In this document: positions 18,593 through 27,224 of the stretch, in pieces
How positions within the stretch are numbered: the stretch's first letter is position 1
Layout of the letters: every line of letters starts with the position of its first letter
Source: Lactobacillus rodentium
Lineage (GTDB): Bacteria; Bacillota; Bacilli; Lactobacillales; Lactobacillaceae
Reading direction: 5' to 3'
Length of the DNA stretch: 50,688 nt
NCBI RefSeq assembly: GCF_003423665.1
Contig: NZ_BFBY01000008.1
Span: forward strand, 24,910-75,597
Position numbers and translations under genes: made by a program
The notes under the pieces: model-generated
What the model was told of the DNA's origin: nothing
What the model saw: only the letters and a program-made list of their open reading frames with translations
Databases searched by the model: none

Positions 18593-21292
18593 TTAATTCT
18601 TACGTCTTCTAACAGCCAAACCTAAGATACCTAAGCCAATTGCTAAGAGGCCAGCAATTGCTAAATTATTCTTGTGTTCACCGGTTTGTGGTAAAGTATT
18701 TTCTTTCTTTTGGTTATTGTTTGTTACTTGTGCATGATGACTTGTTATAGCAAGCTTAGTTGCATGTACTGGAGCAGTTACTTCAGGGCTAGTCTTCACT
18801 GCACTTTCTTGGGTATCTGTATTCTTAGTTGGGTGAGGCGCAACTGTATCTTCATTAGTAGCTGGTTCACTTGGAACATTATTGTTATCAGTTGGAGCTT
18901 CCGGTTCTTGTGGAAGAGGAGCGACTGGACTTTCTGGTTGAGTTTCAGAATCACCAGGATTAGAGATAGGACCAGTATATTTTGGAAGATCAGGTTGAGT
19001 CAAAGGAATGCCAGCAACTCCACCTTTGAATTCAGGCTTATCAGGTTGGGCCAAAGGAGTACCGGCAACGCCACCTTGGAATTCAGGTTTATCAGGTTGA
19101 ATTAAAGGATCACCTGAAGTATTACCATTTACAATAATTGTGGCAGTTTTTGAAACGACCTCATCTTTATTAATTTGATAATGGTAAACGACTTTATAAG
19201 TTCCCATTGCTAAAGTTGGTACATTTTGACCTACGGGAACATCTTTATCAATTTGATTGCCCTTTGCATCATATAAGTCATAAGTATAATCACCAGTAGC
19301 CTTAAGATCTTTATTACCATCGTATGCAGTGCCAAAGTAATCTGAGAAGTTTAAAGTATAGAAATTAACATTAGCTGAAATGAGACTATCATTAGAATTC
19401 CAGCTATCTCCAGCCATTAAAGTTAAGTCTTTAGTATTAAAAATTTGTTGGAGTTGTGTATAAAGATCGATTTTATCAGCCTTATTAGCACTAAATGCTT
19501 GGTAATAATATGTTGGCCAAGTAGCTTCTTGACCGTCGTTGTTAGTAATATTTACAGAAAAGCCCTTATCTTTAGCAGCGTTAAAAATTTTATCTAGTTT
19601 AATAGTGTAATAACCATCAGTAAATAAAGTACTACTTGGATCTTTGTGACCAATATTTACATAAGTGAAGTCGTCTTTGCCCAATTGTGGAATTGAAATA
19701 TCAGAAATTGGTACGTAATTAAAATTACCATCCTTATCAATTACTAAGTACTTTGGAGTAATTGAACCTTTACCATTAATTTCATCTTCAATGGCTTTCA
19801 TTGCAGCATAAGCTGGTAATTCAGAATAATAACTAACTGCACCGTTAGTAACTTTAAGACCACTATTGTCTGATGTTGCAGATAAAGAAATAGTATTTAA
19901 ACGATTGTTAGATGGCCCCATATCGCTTACGTTTTGCAAGTCGGTTTCAATTTGGTCTAAGTTGCTAAGTTTTACTGGAATAGTTACTTTACCAGTTTGT
20001 CCTGATTGAAGGGATGCATTAACCTTGATTTGGGTTACATGATTCCAATCAGAATCTGTCATTTGAGCGGCAGTCTTATAAGTACCGTTAACGTAATAAG
20101 AAATATTATCGTTTGAGGCATTATTCCAATCTAAGTTGATTGCTTTATCATGGTCTAAAACAGTTTGTACCTTATGGTTATCAGTGCTGCCAACACTTGA
20201 TAGGTTGAAAACTAAACTTTCATCATGAGAGATAAAACCGTTATTAGTAATTTGACCAGAAACAGTTAATTCACCATTATTTTCAGCCAAGTTGGAAATA
20301 TTACCATCAGTTAAGCCATCAACTGTCAAATTAGTATCAGTGTAATCATTTGCATCACGGAAGTTTTCAGGACTTGCTTGAATAGTAATAGCTTGCCCAA
20401 ATTGTCTTTCTACGCGTCCTATAACTTGTTTTTGAGTATCAACTACTTTTAGTGGCACAATGATTGTAACAGTTTCTTTTGCTTTAAGAGTTCCTGTAGT
20501 TGAGAATCCACCAATTAATTCGGGATTTTTAGCAATGATAGCTTTAGTTTCAGGACTACCATTAAAACCACTTGAAGTACTGTTACTTGTAGCATAGTCC
20601 CAAGAACCAATTGAAACATTACTATCAGTGTAATTACCACCAAAAGTAACTTCGCCATTAACTACTTTAACTCTAGAAGGATCGACTACAATTTGGGCAC
20701 CTGTTCCATTCCATGCAGGAAGAGCATAAGAATTATTTGGATAAGCAGTATTAATCTGTTGTTCTTGGTCAGTATCATTATTTAGAGTAAGCACCATGTC
20801 CAAATCTTCAGCAGTAGGTTCATTTACTTGTACTGTATTAGCACTTGAAGATGAAGTTTGATCAGTGTATTTGTTAGTAGCAGTGATACTGATGGTGCTG
20901 TGAATGTTGCTGATTTGTTCGCCTTGGCTATTGGCACCAACTCCTTTAACTGCAGGTGCATTTTCTACCGCCTTGTTTGATGGGGTATTAGGTACTTGTG
21001 CCGCATTCAAATCGGAATTAGATTGTGTTGTAGAAGCGTTAGAAGCAACTTGTGGTTTATGGGTTTGTATTGCAGGTGTTGGTGATTTTTCTTCGTCTTG
21101 TTGAGTAGTATTAGTACTTGTTACAGCAGCTTTCTCAGAAGTAGCTGCTTCAACTTTATTATTTGAAACACCCATGAAAGTCAAACCAATTAAAACAGAG
21201 GCCGCACCAACTGATAATTTTCTAATTGAAAATCTTTGTTTTTGATTAGTTGCGTTCTTTAATTTTGAAGACATATTATTTTTTGATAGCAT
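18593..21292 (-). CDS. YSIRK/LPQTG surface protein with large beta-rich N-terminal region
   Basis: The start is placed at 21292 (MLSKNN), matching the sister genes and preceded by GGGGAGAG; an upstream in-frame ATG at 21322 lacks this context. The protein has 899 residues. It has a YSIRK signal (FSIRKLSVGAASVLIG), a Ser/Thr/Gln-rich linker, a long Asn/Asp/Thr-rich beta region from about 140 to 720 with no domain I can name, about three 17-residue units such as GTPLAQPDKPEFKGGVA, a Pro-rich wall segment and LPQTG at 867. The tail is RRRKN, not the KKRKN of the plus-strand array. Cell-wall anchoring is clear; function is probably adhesion but unproven. A perfect palindrome covers its promoter. 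Confidence 0.93.
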   Translation of the reverse strand: MLSKNNMSSKLKNATNQKQRFSIRKLSVGAASVLIGLTFMGVSNNKVEAATSEKAAVTSTNTTQQDEEKSPTPAIQTHKPQVASNASTTQSNSDLNAAQVPNTPSNKAVENAPAVKGVGANSQGEQISNIHSTISITATNKYTDQTSSSSANTVQVNEPTAEDLDMVLTLNNDTDQEQQINTAYPNNSYALPAWNGTGAQIVVDPSRVKVVNGEVTFGGNYTDSNVSIGSWDYATSNSTSSGFNGSPETKAIIAKNPELIGGFSTTGTLKAKETVTIIVPLKVVDTQKQVIGRVERQFGQAITIQASPENFRDANDYTDTNLTVDGLTDGNISNLAENNGELTVSGQITNNGFISHDESLVFNLSSVGSTDNHKVQTVLDHDKAINLDWNNASNDNISYYVNGTYKTAAQMTDSDWNHVTQIKVNASLQSGQTGKVTIPVKLSNLDQIETDLQNVSDMGPSNNRLNTISLSATSDNSGLKVTNGAVSYYSELPAYAAMKAIEDEINGKGSITPKYLVIDKDGNFNYVPISDISIPQLGKDDFTYVNIGHKDPSSTLFTDGYYTIKLDKIFNAAKDKGFSVNITNNDGQEATWPTYYYQAFSANKADKIDLYTQLQQIFNTKDLTLMAGDSWNSNDSLISANVNFYTLNFSDYFGTAYDGNKDLKATGDYTYDLYDAKGNQIDKDVPVGQNVPTLAMGTYKVVYHYQINKDEVVSKTATIIVNGNTSGDPLIQPDKPEFQGGVAGTPLAQPDKPEFKGGVAGIPLTQPDLPKYTGPISNPGDSETQPESPVAPLPQEPEAPTDNNNVPSEPATNEDTVAPHPTKNTDTQESAVKTSPEVTAPVHATKLAITSHHAQVTNNNQKKENTLPQTGEHKNNLAIAGLLAIGLGILGLAVRRRKN

Positions 21293-21327
21293 TACAATCT
21301 CTCCCCTAAACTTCTGATTCATTACAA

Positions 21328-21360
21328 GTTAATAATAACATCTGTTATTATTAACTACAA
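21328..21360 (-). promoter_or_regulatory. Promoter overlapped by a perfect 12-bp inverted repeat (candidate operator)
   Basis: On the minus strand TTGTAG (21360-21355), a 17 bp spacer and TATTAT (21337-21332) form the promoter. GTTAATAATAAC-AGAT-GTTATTATTAAC at 21355-21328 is a perfect inverted repeat covering most of the spacer and all of the -10. A dimeric regulator bound there would block RNA polymerase. Confidence 0.65.
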
Positions 21361-21439
21361 TAATCTAATAGGAAAATAAAGAAAAAGTTATTAGTAACTT
21401 TTAAATTTAAAAATTAGAAGGTATTTAACTAGCGCTAAC

Positions 21440-21473
21440 AAAAAAATGCAAAAGCCGATAATCTTTTGCATCA
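21440..21473 (-). terminator. Intrinsic terminator of the small membrane protein gene
   Basis: On the minus strand ATGCAAAAG pairs with CTTTTGCAT, followed by a T run. Confidence 0.8.
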
Positions 21474-21489
21474 TAGTTAAAATATCTTT

Positions 21490-21816
21490 TTATTCTTCCC
21501 GATGTTTTCTCACATCATAAACAATCGCAATAATCATTAGAATGACACCAATGATGCCGAAGAAAATTGAAATTGCACGTGGAGTGGCAATTGGCGTTTT
21601 GAAATAGCTATCAAACCAAATAGCCGATAAACCTGCTTCTAGAATTGCAAATCCATATTGTCTTGTACGCATTAAAAGGAAATAAGTAAAGTAGATCGCA
21701 AGCAAAATAACTAAGTTTACCGGGAAATACCAGGATGAATTATTTGGAATAAAAATACTTAAAATAATTAAAACGGTTAAAGAGATCCAAACCCAATTTC
21801 TTTGTTGATAAGACAT
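21490..21816 (-). CDS. Small multi-pass membrane protein, unknown function
   Basis: The 108-residue protein has about four hydrophobic helices (roughly 8-23, 30-48, 55-66 and 82-101) and a charged C-terminal tail ending VRKHREE. AGGAGG lies eight bases before the ATG and a strong terminator follows, so this is a real, singly transcribed gene. I do not recognise a family. The divergent PepSY lipoprotein gene starts 157 bp away. Confidence 0.75.
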   Translation of the reverse strand: MSYQQRNWVWISLTVLIILSIFIPNNSSWYFPVNLVILLAIYFTYFLLMRTRQYGFAILEAGLSAIWFDSYFKTPIATPRAISIFFGIIGVILMIIAIVYDVRKHREE

Positions 21817-21896
21817 ATAAATTATCCTCCTAAAATTTTCTTTTCAGTTTCATTTTATTATAGTTAGATATTTTTTGAAAAAGATAGGCATCAAAT

Positions 21897-21926
21897 TTGT
21901 CAGCGCATACATCGATAAAATATAAT
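21897..21926 (+). promoter_or_regulatory. SigA promoter of the PepSY lipoprotein gene
   Basis: TTGTCA at 21897-21902, an 18 bp spacer and TATAAT at 21921-21926. AAGGAG precedes the ATG at 21974. Confidence 0.65.
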
Positions 21927-21973
21927 AATTATATAAATTAAACGTTATCTAAATATAAATAAGGAGAACACCA

Positions 21974-22537
21974 ATGACTAAAAAATGGACCAAACTTGCT
22001 GCAGGCGTAACAATGGCTGGTGCACTTTTATTAACGGCCACTGCCTGTTCTGATGATAAGAAGTCTGAACCAAAAACTAGTGAAGTAACAAAAAAGGCTA
22101 AAACTTCAACTATTAAATTAAGTCAGGCCGATGCAATTAGTAAATTTCATAAACAATATAGTGGTAAAGATGTAAAAGAAATTAATCTTGAAACCGAGAA
22201 AAATAAATATATTTATGAAGTAGAGGGTTTTGATCGAACTCATGAATATGAAGTGAAGATTGATGCTAATAGTGGAAAGATTTTATCCCATAAATCTGAA
22301 AAATCTAACTTGGATGAATTAAATGAACAAGCCCTAGATATCGATAAGCTTATTAGTCGAAACCAAGCAACTAAAATTGCTGAAAAAGAAGTAGATGGTA
22401 CGGCTACCGCATGGAAACTTACACATGATGATAAAAAGACTGTATGGGAAGTGGAAGTAACAAAGGGTAATAGAAAACAAGACGTGACAATTAATGCCAA
22501 AACTAAAAAAGTAATCTCTGTTGAAAAAGATGATTAA
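21974..22537 (+). CDS. PepSY-domain lipoprotein
   Basis: The 187-residue protein starts with a lipoprotein signal; the lipobox is LLTATAC with Cys25. A charged linker precedes two PepSY repeats, about 48-110 (QADAISKFHKQYSG, then YEVKIDANSGKIL) and 122-187 (NQATKIAEKEV, then DVTINAKTKKVI). PepSY domains are proposed to inhibit proteases or act as extracytoplasmic binding modules; the partner is unknown. The gene has its own promoter and terminator. Its last 72 bases and the terminator are duplicated 681 bp downstream. Confidence 0.88.
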   Translation: MTKKWTKLAAGVTMAGALLLTATACSDDKKSEPKTSEVTKKAKTSTIKLSQADAISKFHKQYSGKDVKEINLETEKNKYIYEVEGFDRTHEYEVKIDANSGKILSHKSEKSNLDELNEQALDIDKLISRNQATKIAEKEVDGTATAWKLTHDDKKTVWEVEVTKGNRKQDVTINAKTKKVISVEKDD

Positions 22538-22572
22538 AAAAGAGAGCTCTTCAAGGGCTCTCTTTTTAGTAT
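22466..22572 (+). repeat. 107-bp direct repeat, copy 1 (3' end of PepSY gene plus terminator)
   Basis: This stretch, from the last codons of the PepSY gene through its terminator, is identical base for base to 23147-23253. The two copies flank the AbrB/Doc remnant. Confidence 0.97.
22537..22567 (+). terminator. Intrinsic terminator of the PepSY gene
   Basis: AGAGAGC pairs with GCTCTCT and a T run follows. The second copy, within 23147-23253, can end transcription from both strands. Confidence 0.83.
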
Positions 22573-22643
22573 ACAGATGTTTTGTTTAACTAATAGTAAT
22601 TACAAAATGATACAATGTTATTATATTAGAAAGAGATAATTGA

Positions 22644-22904
22644 ATGGATTATATTAAAGGTAAAGAAACTGAAGGATTATCGAAGATATTTAAAGCGGGT
22701 AATTCTGAGGCAATAAGATTAACCAAAAAAGATACTGCAATTTTTAAAGTTAAACCTGGTGATCAAGTAGTTAAAGAAATATCACCTGATGGAATGTCTA
22801 TTACTTTTAAAAAAATTCCCAAGGTATCTCAAGAGACTAAGGATATGGTTGCAGAAGTATTAAAAGAAGATAAAGATTTAATTTGGGCGTTAAAGGATTT
22901 ATAA
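22644..22904 (+). CDS. AbrB/MazE-type antitoxin
   Basis: The 86-residue protein has a SpoVT/AbrB-like N-terminal fold (GLSKIFKAGNSEAIRLTKKD, then FKVKPGDQV) followed by a short acidic helix (SQETKDMVAEVLKEDKD) of the kind that binds a toxin. It should be a DNA-binding antitoxin that represses its own operon. The promoter region is within 22573-22643, and AGAAAGAG precedes the ATG. One base separates its stop from the start of the Doc-like remnant. The toxin partner is broken, so this is probably an orphan that may still neutralise related toxins. The module lies between the 107 bp repeats, a sign of insertion. Confidence 0.8.
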   Translation: MDYIKGKETEGLSKIFKAGNSEAIRLTKKDTAIFKVKPGDQVVKEISPDGMSITFKKIPKVSQETKDMVAEVLKEDKDLIWALKDL

Positions 22905-22905
22905 A

Positions 22906-23151
22906 ATGAAATATAAATACTTAACGGCGAGTGATCTTATTTATAATAACAAGGCCGTCCTAGAATATACAGATGAAATACAAGATGCTATATAATATCC
23001 ACAGAGATTAAGTATAGTTAGCGAACAACCTAAAATGTTTTTGTTTGGACATGAACTTTATCCTAATGTATGGTTAAAGGCAGCCTTTATTCTTCAAAAA
23101 ATCACAAAAAAACATATTTTAAAAAATAATTGTCAAAAAATTGAAAGGTAA
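22906..23151 (+). pseudogene. Decayed Doc/Fic-type toxin
   Basis: The frame begins MKYKYLTASDLIY, a typical start for death-on-curing (Doc) toxins. An in-frame TAA at 22993-22995 interrupts it after 29 residues; in the same frame it continues with PQRLSIVSEQPKMFLFGHEL and YPNVWLKAAFILQKI up to 23151. The family's catalytic HxFx(D/N)GNKR motif is degraded to HILKNNCQK, and the C-terminus is cut off where the second 107 bp repeat begins. The TAA could come from a single C-to-T change of a CAA codon. With both the stop and the lost motif, no active AMPylase or kinase is expected. Confidence 0.82.
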
Positions 23152-23253
23152 TAGAAAACAAGACGTGACAATTAATGCCAAAACTAAAAAAGTAATCTCT
23201 GTTGAAAAAGATGATTAAAAAAGAGAGCTCTTCAAGGGCTCTCTTTTTAGTAT
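23147..23253 (+). repeat. 107-bp direct repeat, copy 2
   Basis: This is the exact second copy of 22466-22572. It contains the terminator and the last codons of the minus-strand membrane protein gene at 23247-23579, so copy 2 may be the original boundary of that neighbour. Confidence 0.97.
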
Positions 23254-23579
23254 TTCTTATTTTTATGAATCAATCTAAGTGCCAATATTAATAAGACTAT
23301 TAACATAAGTGGGTAAGGTAGGACACTAAAATAATTATAATGCCAATATTTTAATAAAAGAGGGAAACTACTCCACAATTCAACACTTAAGGCAATAATA
23401 CAAATAAAATCTAAGGCGGCAATTACAACATTTACGATTTTAAGAGCCGCAATTTTATTATTTTTCTCTAAAACATCATTTAAATAAAATGTTCCACATG
23501 AAACAATTGCAAAAAAGATGAAAACGTAAATAAAATGTTTAATAAATTCATGAAGCATCATTATATCAGTGGCTTTCAT
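23247..23579 (-). CDS. Small membrane protein, unknown function
   Basis: The 110-residue protein has three or four hydrophobic helices (about 12-28, 43-66 and 83-103) and a basic end (RLIHKNKKY). The ribosome binding site is weak (AGAAAGAG). It starts 18 bases after the stop of the acyltransferase gene upstream on the same strand, so it may be the last gene of the lipid/glycosyltransferase cluster. Its 3' end lies within the second 107 bp repeat and uses that hairpin as terminator. No family recognised. Confidence 0.7.
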   Translation of the reverse strand: MKATDIMMLHEFIKHFIYVFIFFAIVSCGTFYLNDVLEKNNKIAALKIVNVVIAALDFICIIALSVELWSSFPLLLKYWHYNYFSVLPYPLMLIVLLILALRLIHKNKKY

Positions 23580-23597
23580 TTATTACTCTTTCTAAAA

Positions 23598-24461
23598 TTA
23601 TGCAATTGGACCATGATAACCAGCAATATCACTATTTTCAAAATCATAGTTCAATTTTTTACCATAAGCCTTTTCATAGGCGGCCTTTTTTTGCTCGTAA
23701 TCAATCTTACACATTCTTTTTTCATTAGCCTTAATTGATAAATTAGGGTCAGGGTAAATAGTAGGTAAGATATGGAGGATTTTCTTGGTTTTATTGAAGT
23801 TAGGAGCGTTATGCTCTGGTTTAGGGAGGTCTTGAATTTCCACAAAACAAGAAATAATAGGGACCTTATTTTTAGCAGCATAATAGTATGCTCCATTCAT
23901 TAACGGCCGTGGCTTACGATATTGATACCACATTTCTTGTTCGGGATAAACTAATAACCAAGCATTCTTTTTGAAGATATCTTTCAAGTGCTTAGGAAAT
24001 TCACGTCCTAAATAATTAGTACTTTTACTCAAGGGCACCATATTAGCATTATTCATGATGACACCAAAAAAGCCTGGGAGCAGTAAGTTAATGTCTTCAA
24101 TCACAATATAGAGTTTCTTGTGATTCAAAGAAGCTAATTTTCTAATTGGTAAGCTATCAGTATGCTTAAAGTGATTAGTTGTCACAATAGCTGCGCCAAT
24201 ATTTTTAAGATTTTCTTGACCAACAATTTGTGATTTTGAAATTGTTAAATTAGCCAAAGTACCATAAAAGGCATTCATTAAGATATTAGTGAACTTGTAA
24301 GAAAGTGTTTTAGTGTGGTGCCAATATTTTTCGACGGCTGCTTTACTTTCTTGAAGTGTTAAAACTGGATCATCAAGTTCAACAGGAATATTAAACTCTT
24401 TCGCCTTAACAGCCTTTTTGATGTTTTTAAATACTTGAGGACGATTATTACCAAATATCAT
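23598..24461 (-). CDS. PlsC-type acyltransferase (1-acylglycerol-3-phosphate acyltransferase-like)
   Basis: The 287-residue protein has the HX4D motif of glycerolipid acyltransferases (NHFKHTD, near residue 97) and the later YPEQEMWYQYRKPRP block that binds the acyl acceptor. The family transfers acyl chains from acyl-ACP or acyl-phosphate at the inner membrane face. Its start overlaps the stop of the GT8 gene upstream by four bases (ATGA), so the two are translationally coupled. Pairing with glycosyltransferases suggests a role in building or trimming a glycolipid or lipid-anchored polymer instead of ordinary phosphatidate synthesis; that is inference. Confidence 0.85.
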   Translation of the reverse strand: MIFGNNRPQVFKNIKKAVKAKEFNIPVELDDPVLTLQESKAAVEKYWHHTKTLSYKFTNILMNAFYGTLANLTISKSQIVGQENLKNIGAAIVTTNHFKHTDSLPIRKLASLNHKKLYIVIEDINLLLPGFFGVIMNNANMVPLSKSTNYLGREFPKHLKDIFKKNAWLLVYPEQEMWYQYRKPRPLMNGAYYYAAKNKVPIISCFVEIQDLPKPEHNAPNFNKTKKILHILPTIYPDPNLSIKANEKRMCKIDYEQKKAAYEKAYGKKLNYDFENSDIAGYHGPIA

Positions 24462-25423
24462 AATTTAACTTGTTCGCCTTTTGCTTTAATATTTGCCCAA
24501 TTGTTATCAGCTTTTTTAACTTCACCAAACATTTCTACCATTTTGTCTAAGTCAGCGCGATCTTGCTTACGATCTTCATCTGTATAACTATCTAACTGCT
24601 TTTTAAGTTCAGCATAAAATGGTGTATTTTTAGCTACATCCCAGAAATATTTAGCGTATTGGACGTCTTCATAATGCCATGGTTTGTAAAAAAGATTGTA
24701 GTGAACGATCTTAGGATTTTCAAATTCAGCCATATTTTCATTAGGCATCGCATCCCATTCTTTATCTAAATGATAAATTTGATCTTCACAAATTTCGTTC
24801 ATATAAGATTGGTCAGGATCAAGGGCGAAAACTTGATAAGTTGTCAACAAGTGGATAAAACGATCGATAAATTTTTTATCTCTGAATTTTTTGGTATCAA
24901 AGAGAATAACACCATTGTTAATGTATTTATCAGTTGGAAAAATTGCCTGACATTCAGCAATGTATTTTTGTAGAGGAGGCATAAAACGAATAGATAAGTC
25001 GGGTGCACTAGCAAACATATTATCGCCAATTTCAATATTGTATAGGTCAACAATATCAGTGTTTACAATAGTATCTGCGTCTAAATAAACCGCCTTATCA
25101 TATTCTGGAAAGAGTTCAGGGATAAAAAGACGATAGAAGATGGAAAGAGTGAAGAACTGACCACGAAGGTAGTTTTCTTTGATATTGGTGATTGGCTCCA
25201 GTAACTTATCATCAATATGGAAAATATTAATATGAACATTATCAGTTGCTAAATCTTCTAATTGCTTTTTATGTTCATCACTAATATCTTGTACCATAAC
25301 TGTAATCGTGTAATCTTTTTTAGGATCACTATGATTAATTAAAGATTGAATTGATACACCGACATAAGGGGTGTAGTTGTCAGTAATAGTATAAAAAACA
25401 GGAATCGTGTTTTGAGTAGTCAC
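24458..25423 (-). CDS. Family 8 glycosyltransferase
   Basis: The 321-residue protein has the GT8 layout: an N-terminal nucleotide-sugar fold with PVFYTITDNYTPYVGVSIQS, the metal-binding DxD in YLDADTIV near residue 110, and NNGVILFDTKKFR further on. GT8 enzymes are retaining and use UDP-glucose or UDP-galactose. It is the first gene of a coupled pair with the acyltransferase downstream; GGAGG precedes the ATG. The acceptor is unknown; a surface glycolipid or teichoic-acid-type polymer is a reasonable guess from context. Confidence 0.87.
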   Translation of the reverse strand: MTTQNTIPVFYTITDNYTPYVGVSIQSLINHSDPKKDYTITVMVQDISDEHKKQLEDLATDNVHINIFHIDDKLLEPITNIKENYLRGQFFTLSIFYRLFIPELFPEYDKAVYLDADTIVNTDIVDLYNIEIGDNMFASAPDLSIRFMPPLQKYIAECQAIFPTDKYINNGVILFDTKKFRDKKFIDRFIHLLTTYQVFALDPDQSYMNEICEDQIYHLDKEWDAMPNENMAEFENPKIVHYNLFYKPWHYEDVQYAKYFWDVAKNTPFYAELKKQLDSYTDEDRKQDRADLDKMVEMFGEVKKADNNWANIKAKGEQVKL

Positions 25424-25516
25424 TTTATCTCCTCCATCTACAGAATAATTAATATATACCGCTTAATTATATCGTATTCATAGAAAGAAAAGAAAGTTAT
25501 TAAAGGAAGAGGATAA

Positions 25517-25546
25517 TAAAAAACACTTTCTTTTGAAGAAAGTGTT
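25517..25546 (-). terminator. Intrinsic terminator between the two GT8/acyltransferase pairs
   Basis: On the minus strand AACACTTTCTT pairs with AAGAAAGTGTT and T residues follow. It ends the 27156-25551 unit and separates it from the second pair. Confidence 0.8.
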
Positions 25547-25550
25547 AGAA

Positions 25551-26408
25551 TTACTTATTTTTTTCAGGATGAAGTTGTGGTTTTAGTTTTAAATATTCAT
25601 TTAATAACTCATCATATTCATGAAGATGAAGCACACTGTGCACCCGATCAACGTCCCAAGGTTTGACGGTTAGTATATGAAAATAGGGAATAAACCTAAA
25701 AGTAGTAGTAAAATGCTGAATTACTGTATTTTTGTGCAATTTTCTTTGCTCGTTATATCTTTGGGGCGCAATTTTTTTGTGCTTAGCTAATTTATTTAAG
25801 GCAGTTTGATCGGGGAAGAACATTTTCTTAGTACTCATTAAATGGCGTACTCTAGCAAAAAGTCTAGTTTGCTTAATGTATTTAAGATTAAGTAATAAAA
25901 CACCCGAATTAATATAATCGAATATCCGCCATTGATTATGGAAGAACCAGCGACCAAAAAAGTCCAAAACACCAACAAATTCTATCTTCTCTAAATTTTG
26001 ATTATAAAAATCAGTAATATCTTTGCGGATAATTACATCATTATCTAAATAGAGAATACGATCAGGCAAAGCTGGAATTTCATCAGCGAATAATCTGATC
26101 ATTGCATATGGGGTAAAGCGCGTCTCCTGATTTGGAGACGGAGCTTGTTTTTGATAAAGATCCGTAATATCAATTAATTGAACTGAATTATGCGGATTTT
26201 TCTCTTTAAGTAAATGTTCGATTAAAGCAACTGCATGCTCACTAAAGGGATGATACTGCTTAGTCTGTGAGCTAGTAGTCATAGTTAAAATATATAAGTG
26301 TAATTCATGTTTGTACTTTAAAAGCGATAGAGTGGTAATTAAGACGCCATCTTCAGCATTAGCATCGCCACAAAATAATATATTCATTCTCTTATTTTTT
26401 TCTTTCAT
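25551..26408 (-). CDS. Family 8 glycosyltransferase
   Basis: The 285-residue frame has the GT8 features MNILFCGDANAEDGV at the N-terminus, the metal site YLDNDVII and NSGVLLLNLKYI. The ATG seven codons inside (26387) is an equally plausible start, since MNILFC begins the first beta strand and AAGAGA precedes it; I report the longer frame. It overlaps the acyltransferase gene ahead of it by 17 bases if the long start is used. The protein is much more basic than the GT8 at 24458, so the two are old paralogues and not a recent duplication. The sugar and acceptor are unknown. Confidence 0.82.
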   Translation of the reverse strand: MKEKNKRMNILFCGDANAEDGVLITTLSLLKYKHELHLYILTMTTSSQTKQYHPFSEHAVALIEHLLKEKNPHNSVQLIDITDLYQKQAPSPNQETRFTPYAMIRLFADEIPALPDRILYLDNDVIIRKDITDFYNQNLEKIEFVGVLDFFGRWFFHNQWRIFDYINSGVLLLNLKYIKQTRLFARVRHLMSTKKMFFPDQTALNKLAKHKKIAPQRYNEQRKLHKNTVIQHFTTTFRFIPYFHILTVKPWDVDRVHSVLHLHEYDELLNEYLKLKPQLHPEKNK

Positions 26409-27156
26409 ATAGATAGTAATTATAGGTGCTATTTTTTGAACGATTTTGCATAGTTTGCGTTATCTGCTCATGGAGCTTTTGTCGTTGCTCTTTTTTAGAC
26501 AAGGTTTGGGCAGGAAAAAAAGGACCATCGATATAAATAGTGATTTTAGGATAGCGACCGTGCTTTCTTTGTTGATAAGTAGTCGTCATTACAAAACTAG
26601 GAGCTCCAGTAGTAACAGGAAAATCCATACTAGTATTGGGAAAAGGACGGATTTTAGTGTAATAAGGCCAAAGGTGAGCCTCAGGGAAAATTAAAATATG
26701 ATTATTTTCCTTGATTAGTTTTTTGATGATCCGAACTAACTTGGCAGTTTGAGTAAGATTTTTACCGACAGGTAGGCCAGCAGTAGGTAAAGCTAAATTA
26801 CCAATAATCGGTACTGCCCAGTTTGCTTGACTAGCGATCCCATAGTATTGCTTTCGTCCCAAAATTCCAATTGGTAAAATGGGATCTAAGACAGCTTGGG
26901 TATGATTAGCATATACAAAGTACCCCTTATTTTTAAAGGAAACTAATTTTTCTTTGCCAACGTATTTAATTGGTAAGACAAAAGTTGCAATTTTAGCAAT
27001 TCCCCATCCTAATGAACGAACTACTTTATTGATTAGACGATTATTTAAGATTTGATAGTTATCAGGAAGTTGATAATTTTGATTTTTACTTTTAACGATG
27101 TCATCAGTGTAATTTTGATAATAGATCGTTTTTTTAGAGGAATGGTTAAATTTCAT
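26392..27156 (-). CDS. PlsC-type acyltransferase, HX5D subgroup
   Basis: The 254-residue protein has the lysophospholipid acyltransferase fold. The active site is NHTQAVLDP, with five residues between His and Asp as in one subgroup of the superfamily, and FPEAHLWPYYTKIRP follows. A hydrophobic stretch near 50-65 may touch the membrane. It is the first gene of a two-gene unit with the GT8 at 25551, the mirror of the GT8-then-acyltransferase order in the neighbouring unit. Function probably parallels that of the other acyltransferase on a glycolipid substrate; inference only. Confidence 0.83.
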   Translation of the reverse strand: MKFNHSSKKTIYYQNYTDDIVKSKNQNYQLPDNYQILNNRLINKVVRSLGWGIAKIATFVLPIKYVGKEKLVSFKNKGYFVYANHTQAVLDPILPIGILGRKQYYGIASQANWAVPIIGNLALPTAGLPVGKNLTQTAKLVRIIKKLIKENNHILIFPEAHLWPYYTKIRPFPNTSMDFPVTTGAPSFVMTTTYQQRKHGRYPKITIYIDGPFFPAQTLSKKEQRQKLHEQITQTMQNRSKNSTYNYYLYERKK

Positions 27157-27187
27157 AATAGGTTAATTATAAAGCAAATTTTGATAC

Positions 27188-27219
27188 AAAAAAAGCACTA
27201 CAACCTCGTTGTAGTGCTA
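27188..27219 (-). terminator. Intrinsic terminator of tRNA-Lys
   Basis: On the minus strand GCACTACAAC pairs with GTTGTAGTGC and seven T residues follow directly. Confidence 0.87.
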
Positions 27220-27224
27220 CTGAA

